In this document: positions 9,401-17,500 of the stretch, piece by piece
Layout: each line of letters opens with the position of its first letter
How positions within the stretch are numbered: the stretch's first letter is position 1
NCBI RefSeq assembly: GCF_020857975.1
Contig: NZ_JACWUO010000001.1
Span: 248,001-312,000 of the forward strand
Source: Stenotrophomonas rhizophila
GTDB taxonomy: Bacteria; Pseudomonadota; Gammaproteobacteria; Xanthomonadales; Xanthomonadaceae
Length of the DNA stretch: 64,000 nt
Reading direction: 5' to 3'
The notes under the pieces: generated by a model
The model's input: the letters and a program-made list of their open reading frames with translations, nothing else
What the model was told of the DNA's origin: nothing
Database searches by the model: none
Program-made: the position numbers and the translations under genes

Positions 9401-11881
9401 ATGGCCTACGAACTTGCCAAGCGCACCGAAGACGCCGAGCGCCGCCTTGCCACCACCGACGGGCTGCCCTCGCGCAACGGCGCACTGCTGACCGCACGGC
9501 TGCAGCAGCGTTACGCCGACCGCATCACCGGCAGCTTCACCATTCCCGGGCGCGACGGCCGCTATGCACCGATGCCGGCCGACGTGCCGGCGGCATTGGC
9601 GTCCGCCTTGAAGGCCCGCGGCATCGAGCAGCTCTACAGCCACCAGGCCGAGGCCTGGGAGGCCAGCCAGCGCGGCGAGCACGTAGCCATCGTCACCCCC
9701 ACCGCCAGCGGCAAATCGCTGTGCTACACCCTGCCGGTGGTCAGCGCGGCGATGCAGGGCAAGGCCAAGGCGCTGTACCTGTTCCCCACCAAGGCATTGG
9801 CCCAGGACCAGGTGGCCGAGCTGCTGGAACTCAACCGCGCCGGCGACCTCGGGGTCAAGGCCTTCACCTTCGACGGCGACACCCCCGGCGATGCGCGCCA
9901 GGCGATCCGCCTGCACGGCGACATCGTGGTCTCCAACCCGGACATGCTGCATCAGGCGATCCTGCCGCACCACACCAAGTGGGCGCAGTTCTTCGAGAAC
10001 CTGCGCTATGTGGTGATCGATGAAGTGCATACCTACCGCGGCGTGTTCGGCAGCCACGTCACCAACGTGCTGCGCCGGCTCAAGCGGATCTGCGCGTTCT
10101 ACGGGGTGGAGCCGCAGTTCATCCTGTGCTCGGCCACCATCGGCAACCCGCAGGCGCATGCGCAGGCGCTGATCGAAGCGCCGGTCACCGCCATCACCGA
10201 GTCCGGCGCGCCCAGCGGGCCCAAGCATGTGCTGCTGTGGAACCCGCCGGTGATCAATGCCGACCTCGGCCTGCGCGCCTCGGCGCGCTCGCAGAGCAAC
10301 CGCATCGCGCGCATCGCGATCAAGTCCGGGCTGAAGACCCTGATCTTCGCCCAGAGCCGGCTGATGGTCGAAGTGCTGACCAAGTACCTCAAGGACATCT
10401 TCGACCACGACCCGCGCAAGCCCGCGCGCATCCGCGCCTACCGCGGCGGCTACCTGCCCACCGAACGCCGCGAGACCGAACGGGCGATGCGCGCCGGGCA
10501 GATCGACGGCATCGTCAGCACCTCGGCGCTGGAGCTGGGCGTGGATATCGGCAGCCTGGACGTGGTGGTGCTCAACGGCTACCCGGGCAGCGTGGCCGCC
10601 ACCTGGCAGCGCTTCGGCCGCGCCGGGCGCCGCCAGCAGCCGGCGCTGGGGGTGCTGGTGGCCAGTTCGCAGCCGCTGGACCAGTACGTGGTGCGGCACC
10701 CGGACTTCTTCGCCGATGCCTCGCCCGAACACGCCCGGACCGCGCCGGACCAGCCGCTGATCCTGTTCGACCATATCCGCTGCGCCGCTTTCGAGCTGCC
10801 GTTCCTGGCCGGGGATCCGTTCGGCCCGATCGACCCGCTGGTGTTCCTGGAAGCCTTGGCCGAAACCGAGGTGGTGCATCGCGAAGGCGAGCGCTGGGAA
10901 TGGATCGCCGACAGCTACCCGGCCAACGCGGTCAGCCTGCGCTCGGTGGCCGACGGCAACTTCGTGGTGGTGGACCGCAGCGACGGCAAGCAGCAGATCA
11001 TCGCCGAGGTGGATTATTCGGCCGCCGCGCTGACACTGTACGAAGGCGCCATCCACATGGTGCAGTCCACCCCCTACCAGGTGGAACGGCTGGACTGGGA
11101 CGGCCGCAAGGCCTACGTCACCCGCACCCATGTGGACTACTACACCGACAGCATCGACTTCACCAAGCTCAAGGTGCTGGACCGCTTCGACGGCTGCATC
11201 GCCGGACGCGGCGATGCGCACCACGGCGAGGTGCACGTGGTGCGCCGGGTGGCCGGCTACAAGAAGATCCGCTATTACACCCACGAGAACATCGGCTACG
11301 GCCCGGTCAACCTGCCCGACCAGGAGCTGCACACCACGGCGGTGTGGTGGCAGCTGCCGCAGGCCTTGCTGCTGACCGCGTTCGACAGCAAGCAGGAAGC
11401 GCTGGACGGTTTCCTCGGCGCCGCCTACGCGCTGCACATCGTCGCCACGGTGGCGGTGATGGCCGATGCGCGCGACCTGCAGAAGGCGGTCGGCAATGGT
11501 GATGGTGCGTGGTTCGCGGTGGCCGACCAGAGCGGGCGCGGGCAGCTGCGTGGCGCCGAGTTCGATGCCAGCGCGATCGAACTGCAGCAGCAGTTCGTGC
11601 CCACGGTATATCTGTACGACAACTTCCCCGGCGGCGTGGGCCTGAGCGAGCCACTGTGGGTGCGCCAGGCCGAGCTGCTGCTACGCGCGCGCGAACTGGT
11701 GCAGGGCTGCGACTGCAAGGCCGGCTGCCCGGCCTGCGTCGGCCCGGTGCTGGCCGGCCAGGAAGACGATGCCACCACGCCGAAGGCGCTGGCGTTGAAG
11801 GTGCTGGACCTGTTCGACAGCGCGGCGCTGCCGTCCGCGGCCGAACGTGAGCGCCAGCACGCCGAGGTGGTCGCCCCGTGA
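9401..11881 (+). CDS. DEAD/DEAH helicase of the YprA/MrfA (Hrq1-like) family
   Basis: 826 residues from the ATG at 9401; a GTG at 9365 is possible. The helicase motifs occur in order: TPTASGKSLCYTLP (motif I), FPTKALAQDQ (Ia), VIDEVHTYRGVFGSH (II, DEVH), LCSATIGNP (III), then the second RecA domain with STSALELGVDIGSLDVVVLNGYPGS and WQRFGRAGRR (V-VI). Near residues 770-779 is the Cys cluster CDCKAGCPACVGP of the C-terminal MZB/DUF1998 zinc domain, diagnostic for MrfA/Hrq1. In Bacillus the YprA-YprB pair repairs mitomycin-type lesions. Here the stop overlaps the exonuclease start (GTGA), the same gene order. Confidence 0.93.
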   Translation: MAYELAKRTEDAERRLATTDGLPSRNGALLTARLQQRYADRITGSFTIPGRDGRYAPMPADVPAALASALKARGIEQLYSHQAEAWEASQRGEHVAIVTPTASGKSLCYTLPVVSAAMQGKAKALYLFPTKALAQDQVAELLELNRAGDLGVKAFTFDGDTPGDARQAIRLHGDIVVSNPDMLHQAILPHHTKWAQFFENLRYVVIDEVHTYRGVFGSHVTNVLRRLKRICAFYGVEPQFILCSATIGNPQAHAQALIEAPVTAITESGAPSGPKHVLLWNPPVINADLGLRASARSQSNRIARIAIKSGLKTLIFAQSRLMVEVLTKYLKDIFDHDPRKPARIRAYRGGYLPTERRETERAMRAGQIDGIVSTSALELGVDIGSLDVVVLNGYPGSVAATWQRFGRAGRRQQPALGVLVASSQPLDQYVVRHPDFFADASPEHARTAPDQPLILFDHIRCAAFELPFLAGDPFGPIDPLVFLEALAETEVVHREGERWEWIADSYPANAVSLRSVADGNFVVVDRSDGKQQIIAEVDYSAAALTLYEGAIHMVQSTPYQVERLDWDGRKAYVTRTHVDYYTDSIDFTKLKVLDRFDGCIAGRGDAHHGEVHVVRRVAGYKKIRYYTHENIGYGPVNLPDQELHTTAVWWQLPQALLLTAFDSKQEALDGFLGAAYALHIVATVAVMADARDLQKAVGNGDGAWFAVADQSGRGQLRGAEFDASAIELQQQFVPTVYLYDNFPGGVGLSEPLWVRQAELLLRARELVQGCDCKAGCPACVGPVLAGQEDDATTPKALALKVLDLFDSAALPSAAERERQHAEVVAP

Positions 11882-12966
11882 GCCTGAGCCTGGACAAGCT
11901 GCGCCTGCTGCGCCGGCAGGCCGGTGATGCGACGGCGGCGACGCCTGAAAATCCGGTAGGTGCCGACCGTTGGTCGGCACACCCCACCGAACCCGCAGCC
12001 GCGCTTCCGGCCGCCGCCAACGACGCGCGTGCGCGCACGCCTGCGCCCGCCTCCGTTTTCGGCTGGGTCGAGCAGGAGATCCGGCACAAACCGACCGGCG
12101 CCGCCGCACGCGAGACCGCACCGGCGGTTCCCGCTGTTCCTGTTGCTGTCCCCGCGCCCGCGCTGCGCAAGCCGGAGATTGGTGGCCTGCGCCGCCTGCT
12201 CGGGCTGCGCGAACGCGGCAGCAGCGCAGCCGCACCGCGCGAAAACGCCAGGGACCGCCACGTGCCCGGCGAGGAAATCGCACCGGGCCTGTTCCTGATC
12301 GAATCGTTCGTCGCCCAGGCCATCCCCACCGAACCACTGTCGCTGGCCTTTGCCAAGCGCGAGGGCGAGCAGGTGCGGCCGCAGGACCTGCTGTTCTTCG
12401 ATACCGAAACCACCGGCCTGGCCGGCGGCACCGGCACCCGCGCCTTCATGATCGGCGCGGCGGACTGGCAGGCCCATCCCGAGCGCGGCGACGGCCTGCG
12501 CATCCGCCAGCTGCTGATGACCACGATGGCGGCCGAAGCCGCGATGCTGCGCGAGTTCGCCGGCTGGCTTCAACCCAGCACGGTGTTCTCCAGCTACAAC
12601 GGCCGCTGCTACGACGCCCCGCTGCTCAAGACCCGTTACCGGCTGGCACGGCAGCGCTGCCCGATCACGCCGCTGGACCACGTCGACCTGCTGTTCCCCA
12701 CCCGCCGCCGCTACCGCGGCACCTGGGAGAACTGCCGGCTGGCCACCATCGAGCGCCAGCTGCTGCAGATCGTGCGCGAGGACGACCTGCCTGGCTCGGA
12801 AGCGCCGGCGGCGTGGCTGAACTACCTGCGCGGCGGCAGTGCGGTGAACCTGCGCCGCGTGGCCGAGCACAACCACCAGGACGTGGTCACCCTGTCGCTG
12901 CTGATGCTGCGGCTGGTGGCCGAACAGCAGCGCGAGCGCGACACGCTGGCGCTGCAGCCGCAGTAG
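11878..12966 (+). CDS. YprB/MrfB-like DEDD exonuclease
   Basis: 362 residues from a GTG start overlapping the helicase stop. The RNase H-like fold occupies about 130-350. It shows Exo I DTE (FFDTETTGL, Asp175/Glu177), Exo II with N and YD (SSYNGRCYDAPLL), and Exo III with a final Asp (HNHQDVVTLSLL). The first 120 residues are a Pro/Ala-rich linker, part of which is encoded by a GTAG palindrome (11956-11980). In Bacillus this partner excises DNA around lesions with the helicase; the same job is inferred here. Confidence 0.9.
   Translation: MSLSLDKLRLLRRQAGDATAATPENPVGADRWSAHPTEPAAALPAAANDARARTPAPASVFGWVEQEIRHKPTGAAARETAPAVPAVPVAVPAPALRKPEIGGLRRLLGLRERGSSAAAPRENARDRHVPGEEIAPGLFLIESFVAQAIPTEPLSLAFAKREGEQVRPQDLLFFDTETTGLAGGTGTRAFMIGAADWQAHPERGDGLRIRQLLMTTMAAEAAMLREFAGWLQPSTVFSSYNGRCYDAPLLKTRYRLARQRCPITPLDHVDLLFPTRRRYRGTWENCRLATIERQLLQIVREDDLPGSEAPAAWLNYLRGGSAVNLRRVAEHNHQDVVTLSLLMLRLVAEQQRERDTLALQPQ
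11956..11980 (+). repeat. GTAG palindrome inside a coding sequence
   Basis: Starts GTAG, then perfect 9-bp arms GTGCCGACC / GGTCGGCAC around a GTT loop. It is read in frame by the exonuclease gene as V-G-A-D-R-W-S-A-H, within a low-complexity linker. It has the same design as the intergenic GTAG repeats elsewhere in this window. Confidence 0.85.
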
Positions 12967-12972
12967 GCCGGC

Positions 12973-13384
12973 TCAGGGATCGCGACGGAAGGTGAACCGG
13001 TGCTCGCCCGGCCCGGTCACTTTTTCCACCTTGACCAGGAAGGTGGCGCTGGGCACGGTATCGTCGCCGGGCATGCCCGGCTGGCGGTAGACCCGGCACA
13101 GCGCATGGAAGGTCGCCGCGGTCGTGGCGGCCGGCGCGATGTCCAGCTTGGTCCAGCGCAGCCAGTGGCGGCCATGTTCCTCGTAGACCAGCCCGTCGCC
13201 GGCCACGCCGGGCACGCTGATATCGCGGTCGTTGGGCGCCGCATAACCCGGTGGCAGGGCAGGAAAGTTCAATGCGACACACACCGAATCGGCCAGTTCA
13301 TCGCCGGCCGGGTCGGCCTGCGCCGGGGCCGTGCCAGCGGCCAGCGGCCAGCGCCAGCAATACAGGGATCAGCACGGTTTTCAT
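12973..13384 (-). pseudogene. frameshifted small exported protein
   Basis: The ATG at 13382-13384 opens a signal peptide (MKTVLIPVLLALAAG) that runs into a stop after 28 codons. The downstream frame (13285 to 12973) continues with FPALPPGYAAPNDRD and ends HRFTFRRDP, but lacks a signal. Removing one copy of the 7-bp tandem repeat at 13334-13354 joins the frames as LALAAGTAPAQADPAGDELADSV, giving a 134-residue protein with a normal signal cleavage site. So the gene is either broken or switched off by repeat slippage. A GTG at 13284 could give an unexported 103-residue product. Function unknown. Confidence 0.78.
13334..13354. repeat. 7-bp tandem repeat, almost three copies, causing a frameshift
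   Basis: The plus strand reads CCAGCGG, CCAGCGG, CCAGCGC. Two units instead of three restore the reading frame of the overlapping signal-peptide gene. Seven is not a multiple of three, so each slip toggles the frame. Confidence 0.85.
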
Positions 13385-13540
13385 GGGCAGCAGCCTTGTG
13401 GGAGGTGGACCTGTGTTGTAGCCGGCCCGGCGCGGCCAATCCATCGGAATCCATGCAATTGCCCTCCTGCCTTCGGCGTTGACGCCGGCTGACGGCGCCA
13501 TCGGCCACACTGTGGGCCTACCCCGTCGGAAGTCCCTGCC

Positions 13541-13870
13541 ATGCGCTTGAATATCCTGCTTGCCCTCGGCTGTGCGCTGCCGTTGGCGGCCTGCAGCCAG
13601 CCACACAAGAGCACCGCAACGCCCACCGTTTCGGCCGACCCGGTGGCCGCCGGTGCCGATGCCGGCGCACGCTGCGACCCGGAAAAGCTCACCGGCCTGG
13701 CCGGCCAGACCGCCACCGAGGCGGTGATCAAGAAGGCCGTGCAGGACAGCGGCGCGCGCCACGCGCGGGTGTTGAAGCCGGGCATGGCGATGACCATGGA
13801 TTTCCGCGAGGACCGCCTCAGCATCGAAGTGGATGCGCAGAACCGGATCGTGCGCGCCAACTGCGGCTGA
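13541..13870 (+). CDS. I78-type protease-inhibitor-like lipoprotein
   Basis: 109 residues with a type II signal and lipobox (PLAAC, Cys18). The mature domain shows the I78 layout: C-D-P-x-x-L, then a GxxATEAVIKKAV helix, an S-G-A-R-x-x-R-V-L-x-P-G segment, MTMDFREDRLSIEVD, and a final N-C-G. I78 proteins are small inhibitors of serine proteases; a lipid anchor would place this in the periplasm or outer membrane. It is one of three members in this window (others at 19000 and 20565). Confidence 0.85.
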   Translation: MRLNILLALGCALPLAACSQPHKSTATPTVSADPVAAGADAGARCDPEKLTGLAGQTATEAVIKKAVQDSGARHARVLKPGMAMTMDFREDRLSIEVDAQNRIVRANCG

Positions 13871-13942
13871 GCGCAGCGCGCTGCCTGCATCGGTGGCAGG
13901 CAGCGCGATGGCATCACCGCGCCGGAGCCGCGCCCGGCGCGC

Positions 13943-14821
13943 TCATCCCTGCACCGGCGCAGCGCCTTCCACGACATGGTCCGGTGCGTCGGCGGGGGAT
14001 ACCGTGGTGTCGAGCGGCGCGCCGGGTGCATCCGCGTCGAGTGGCTCGGCCGAGGGTTCCGGCTCCGCTGCCACGGCCGTATCGGTATCGGTATCGGCCA
14101 CAGCGTCCGGCATGCCGGGTGCGCCGATCAGCGCGGTGATCGTTTCCCGGTCGGCAAGCCCCAGCATGTGTGCGATCACCACCGCGCATTCGGGGCCAAT
14201 CTCCCGCGAGGCTGCCGCTACCGCGGCATGGTCGTCGGCCTGCCATTCCTGCAGCGGTCGCTTCTGTTCGAACTGCCCCTGGCAGCTGCCGCGCGCGCTG
14301 GCGCGCCGGGCGCCCGGCGCCTTCAAGGTGGCGGTGACGGTGTAGGACAGGATGTAGTCGTCCTTGAACATGCCTTCGTAGTCCAGCGACCATTGCTCCT
14401 GGCGCAGCGCAATCTCGTAACCGGCCTTGGCATCGCGTGCCACCGGCACGCCGGCCGACCCCGCCCATGCCTGCAACGCCGCCTGGACCAGCACCGCCGG
14501 CCCCTGCTGCGCCACCCGCTGGTGGCCGAATTCATTGATGCTGCGCTGGGTCAGGTCGCTGGATATCTGGGCGACCTGCATCGCGTCCTGGAGGTTGCCG
14601 ACCGGGCTGCCCATCGCATTGCCCACCACCATGCCCAGGCCGAACGCCACCATGCGCTGGCCCTTGGTCCTGACCGCAACGGTGCCGGCGCCCTTCAACG
14701 GCTGGAACACGATGCCGGCCGCCTTCACTCCTTCGACGGTCTCGGCATGCACGGCGCCTGCGGACGGGGACACCAGCATGGCGCACAGCGCCATCGGCAG
14801 TAGCGCGATCGGAAATTTCAT
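13943..14821 (-). CDS. exported protein, unknown function
   Basis: 292 residues from the ATG at 14819-14821, which has AAGGA five bases upstream; an ATG two codons earlier lacks this spacing. The signal peptide (MKFPIALLPMALCAMLVSPSAGA) is followed by an alpha/beta domain with a glycine-rich helix (FGLGMVVGNAMGSPVGN) and a beta-rich stretch around YILSYTVTATLKAPG. The last 50 residues are an acidic, Asp/Thr/Pro-rich tail. I do not recognise the family. Confidence 0.72.
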   Translation of the reverse strand: MKFPIALLPMALCAMLVSPSAGAVHAETVEGVKAAGIVFQPLKGAGTVAVRTKGQRMVAFGLGMVVGNAMGSPVGNLQDAMQVAQISSDLTQRSINEFGHQRVAQQGPAVLVQAALQAWAGSAGVPVARDAKAGYEIALRQEQWSLDYEGMFKDDYILSYTVTATLKAPGARRASARGSCQGQFEQKRPLQEWQADDHAAVAAASREIGPECAVVIAHMLGLADRETITALIGAPGMPDAVADTDTDTAVAAEPEPSAEPLDADAPGAPLDTTVSPADAPDHVVEGAAPVQG

Positions 14822-15028
14822 GAACATCCTTGTCGAATCGGGAAAGAATGCAGGGCGCGCGGACGCGACGCGTACCGCGCGCCTGCACAGGCCTATCGGC
14901 AGCGCCCAGGCGAACTTGAGCGGCCGTGTCGCGCTGGCGCGCTACGGCCCTGCGCTGCGCGCCATGGCGCCGATCCGCGTCACCAGGTCCGTCGGCGGGC
15001 GACGGCCCGCCCGCCGTGCATCCCCCAC

Positions 15029-16828
15029 TCAATCGCCCATGCGCTGCGCCTTGCCGCTGGACAGCGCCTGGTCGATCGCCACGCGCACCTCGCGTGCGGC
15101 ACGCGCCGAGGCGACCGCCTGCAGCCGTGCCAGGCGCGCCTGCTCCTTGCCCAGTTCGGCCTGCTGGCGGGCGATCCGCGCGATCTCGCGGTCGTCCACC
15201 GCGCGCCGTGCGTCCTGGCGTGCCTGCTGCGCGGCCCGGTTGGCGATCTCGGCGACGTCGACCGAGGCCATGACATCGGCGGTCACATCGACCGACATCG
15301 CCGCGATGCGCTCGCCCAGCGCGCCCTGGCGCTCGCCGATCTGTCCCTGCCGGGTGCCGAGCACGCCGACCTCGGCATAGGCCTGGGACAGCTGCTGCAG
15401 CACTGCCCGGTCGCGGATCAGGTAACGCTGATGGCCGCGGCGCACCCAGAGCGCCGGGTCGCCGTCGCCGGCATCGCGCCGGGCCTGCTTGAGGTCGGCC
15501 AGCGAGGCGTCGACGAAATTGTCGCCATTGCCCATCAGCACGAACGCCTGCGCCGGCTGCCGCGACAGGTCCAGGCGACCGTGGGTGACCATCCCGTCAC
15601 CGCTGTCGGCATGTTCCTCGTGCTCCTCATGTTCCTCATGCGCATCGGGCTCGGCTGCGTCGGCTGCGTCAGCCGCTTCGGCCACTTCGGCCACTTCGGC
15701 TGCTCTAGCCGGTGCGGCCGGCGCGGCGGGCGCCGCCGGTGCAGCGGGCGCCGGCAGCACGGCCGATGCCCTCGGTGGGGCCGGCGGTGCTGGCGGTACC
15801 GGCGCGCGCGGCGCTGGCGGCGGCGATGGCACTGCCGCGACCAGCCTGAGCGGCGCCACTCCGACCAGCACGAACACCGCCGTGATCGCCAACGCTGCCA
15901 CGCGTGGGAAGCGGCGGGTGTGCTGCAGGCTCAACAGGCGCCGCTTCAGGCTGCGGAAGTTCGGCGACGCGCTGGCCACCCCCAGCGCTGGGCGCGGCGC
16001 CACGCCCAGTTGCAGCAGCAACCGGCCATAGTCGTGGCGGCAATGCCCATGGCCGGCCACCACCGCGCCGTCGCAGGCTTCTTCGCGCGCCAGCGAATAT
16101 TCGCGCCCGGCCAGGTGCACCAGCGGGTGGAAGAAGAACAGATGCTGCGCCAGCGCCGGCAGCAGGCCCCACCACAGGTCGCGGCGCTGCAGGTGGACCA
16201 GCTCATGGGTCAACGCCATGTCCAGCGCATCGGCGCTCATCGCCGGTAGCTCGCGGGCGGGCAGCAACAGCACCGGATGCCACGGGCCGATCAGCTGCGG
16301 CGAATGGATCTGTGCGGACATCTTCAGCCGTGGCGCATGGCGCAGGCCGTGCGCTTCGGCCGCCAGTTGCAGTGCCTGCTGCAGGGTGGCATCGGTGCAG
16401 TCCACGGCGCTGCGCACCAGCGCGCGGCTGTGCCGGTACTGGCGCAGGGTGTGCAGCAGCATCAGCAGCACGCCGGCCGCCCAGGCCGCCAGCAGCAGGG
16501 CCGGCCACGACCACAGTGCGGAGGGCGGCGCGGCGGGGCTGGCCGCATCGAGCGCGGCCGGAGCCAGCGTCAGTGCGCCCTGCACCGCCGGCAGTGCCAG
16601 CGGGGCGCCGTACACTACCGGTGCCGGCAGCACGGCCAGTTCCAGCGGGCTGCTCCAGACCAGGCCGAGCACGGCCTGCGCGGCCACCAGCCACCACAGC
16701 CGGCAACGGGTGGCCGCCGGCAACGCCGGCAGCGCCCGGCAGACGGCCCAGACCAGGGCCACCAGCAGTAGGCTCTGTACGCTGGTCCAGCCCAGCCGCG
16801 CCAGCATCTCGGCAATCATGTTGTCCAT
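15029..16828 (-). CDS. BlaR1/MecR1-type M56 membrane metalloprotease
   Basis: 599 residues. Hydrophobic helices lie near 17-32, 43-58 and 106-127, with another near 305-325 after the protease domain. The zinc site is THELVHLQRRD (His208, Glu209, His212), followed by the EEACD motif. The extracytoplasmic C terminus is not a penicillin-binding sensor. It is a long Ala/Pro run, an acidic HEEHEEHEEH stretch and an Arg/Ala/Gln-rich helical region likely to form a coiled coil. The gene begins 3 nt after the BlaI-like repressor stop, so the two are a signalling pair; the stimulus may not be a beta-lactam. Confidence 0.88.
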   Translation of the reverse strand: MDNMIAEMLARLGWTSVQSLLLVALVWAVCRALPALPAATRCRLWWLVAAQAVLGLVWSSPLELAVLPAPVVYGAPLALPAVQGALTLAPAALDAASPAAPPSALWSWPALLLAAWAAGVLLMLLHTLRQYRHSRALVRSAVDCTDATLQQALQLAAEAHGLRHAPRLKMSAQIHSPQLIGPWHPVLLLPARELPAMSADALDMALTHELVHLQRRDLWWGLLPALAQHLFFFHPLVHLAGREYSLAREEACDGAVVAGHGHCRHDYGRLLLQLGVAPRPALGVASASPNFRSLKRRLLSLQHTRRFPRVAALAITAVFVLVGVAPLRLVAAVPSPPPAPRAPVPPAPPAPPRASAVLPAPAAPAAPAAPAAPARAAEVAEVAEAADAADAAEPDAHEEHEEHEEHADSGDGMVTHGRLDLSRQPAQAFVLMGNGDNFVDASLADLKQARRDAGDGDPALWVRRGHQRYLIRDRAVLQQLSQAYAEVGVLGTRQGQIGERQGALGERIAAMSVDVTADVMASVDVAEIANRAAQQARQDARRAVDDREIARIARQQAELGKEQARLARLQAVASARAAREVRVAIDQALSSGKAQRMGD

Positions 16829-16831
16829 TGT

Positions 16832-17218
16832 TCAGCCCTCCCGCTTGCGCGATTGCAGTTGTGCCACCAGGGCTTCCAGCTCGGCCAGTTCCTGGTCGCT
16901 GACTTCGGCCTTGTGCGACAGGAAGGCCACGAACGGCGACACCGAACCCTGCAGGGTCTTTTCCACGAAGCTGGCCACCGCTCCCTGCACCACGCTGTCC
17001 TGGCCGCGGGTAGCGGCGTAGCGGTACAGGCCGGCGACCTGGCTGCGCTGCAGGTAGCCCTTGCTGCGCAAGCGTTCCATCATGGTCAGCACGGTCGAGC
17101 GGGCCAGCCCGCGCTCCTCGCCGAAGCCGGCCGCCACCTCGCCGACGCTGGCGCTGTCGTGTTCCGCTACGTATTGCAGCAGGGCCAGCTCCTGGTCCCC
17201 GATAGTCTTGCCGCGCAT
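16832..17218 (-). CDS. BlaI/MecI-family transcriptional repressor
   Basis: 128 residues. A winged-helix DNA-binding domain covers about 5-75: I-G-D-Q-E-L-A-L-L near the start and LARSTVLTMMERLRSKGYLQR as recognition helix and wing. A C-terminal dimerisation helix follows. BlaI proteins bind dyads in their own promoter and are released when the partner M56 protease cleaves them. Two such dyads lie just upstream of its start (17232-17274), and the partner gene follows at once, so autoregulation is likely. Confidence 0.92.
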   Translation of the reverse strand: MRGKTIGDQELALLQYVAEHDSASVGEVAAGFGEERGLARSTVLTMMERLRSKGYLQRSQVAGLYRYAATRGQDSVVQGAVASFVEKTLQGSVSPFVAFLSHKAEVSDQELAELEALVAQLQSRKREG

Positions 17219-17231
17219 GACGCTCTCCGAT

Positions 17232-17274
17232 GACTACACGTGTCGCTACCGTGCCTGTGACTACATCTGTCGTC
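17232..17274 (-). promoter_or_regulatory. pair of BlaI-type operator dyads
   Basis: Two related imperfect dyads: GACTACACGTGTCGCT at 17232-17247 and GACTACATCTGTCGTC at 17259-17274. Both fit GACTACA-NN-TGTCG, the shape of BlaI/MecI operators, with starts 27 bp apart. The nearer one lies 14 bp ahead of the repressor start codon. Nothing else coding is seen between 17219 and 17500. Confidence 0.7.
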
Positions 17275-17433
17275 AAGTGCCGGATGGTAGCGCGCCGACG
17301 AACGGTCATTACCCCGGCAACCGTCCTGCCGTCCGCCTCCCGGTGCCGACCGTTGCGCCACGCGCGCAAACCAGTGGCACCGCCGGTGCGGCGCCATGGC
17401 GGTCGTATGGGGGCCACGACATGCTCCCCGGGG

Positions 17434-17453
17434 GTAGCCGGATCGTGTCCGGC
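17434..17453 (+). repeat. degenerate GTAG palindrome
   Basis: GTAG followed by CCGGA-TCGTG-TCCGG arms. It is shorter and less regular than the other copies and lies between the convergent-side SDR gene and the BlaI promoter region. Confidence 0.4.
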
Positions 17454-17500
17454 GGGACGTCATCCGAAAATCGCCGCCTTCCATGGCGACCGCCCCGCCC

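Noticed and set aside
15690..15800. Ala/Pro codon repeats as a possible separate tandem-repeat element
   Set aside because: They encode the linker of the M56 protein in frame and are explained by it.
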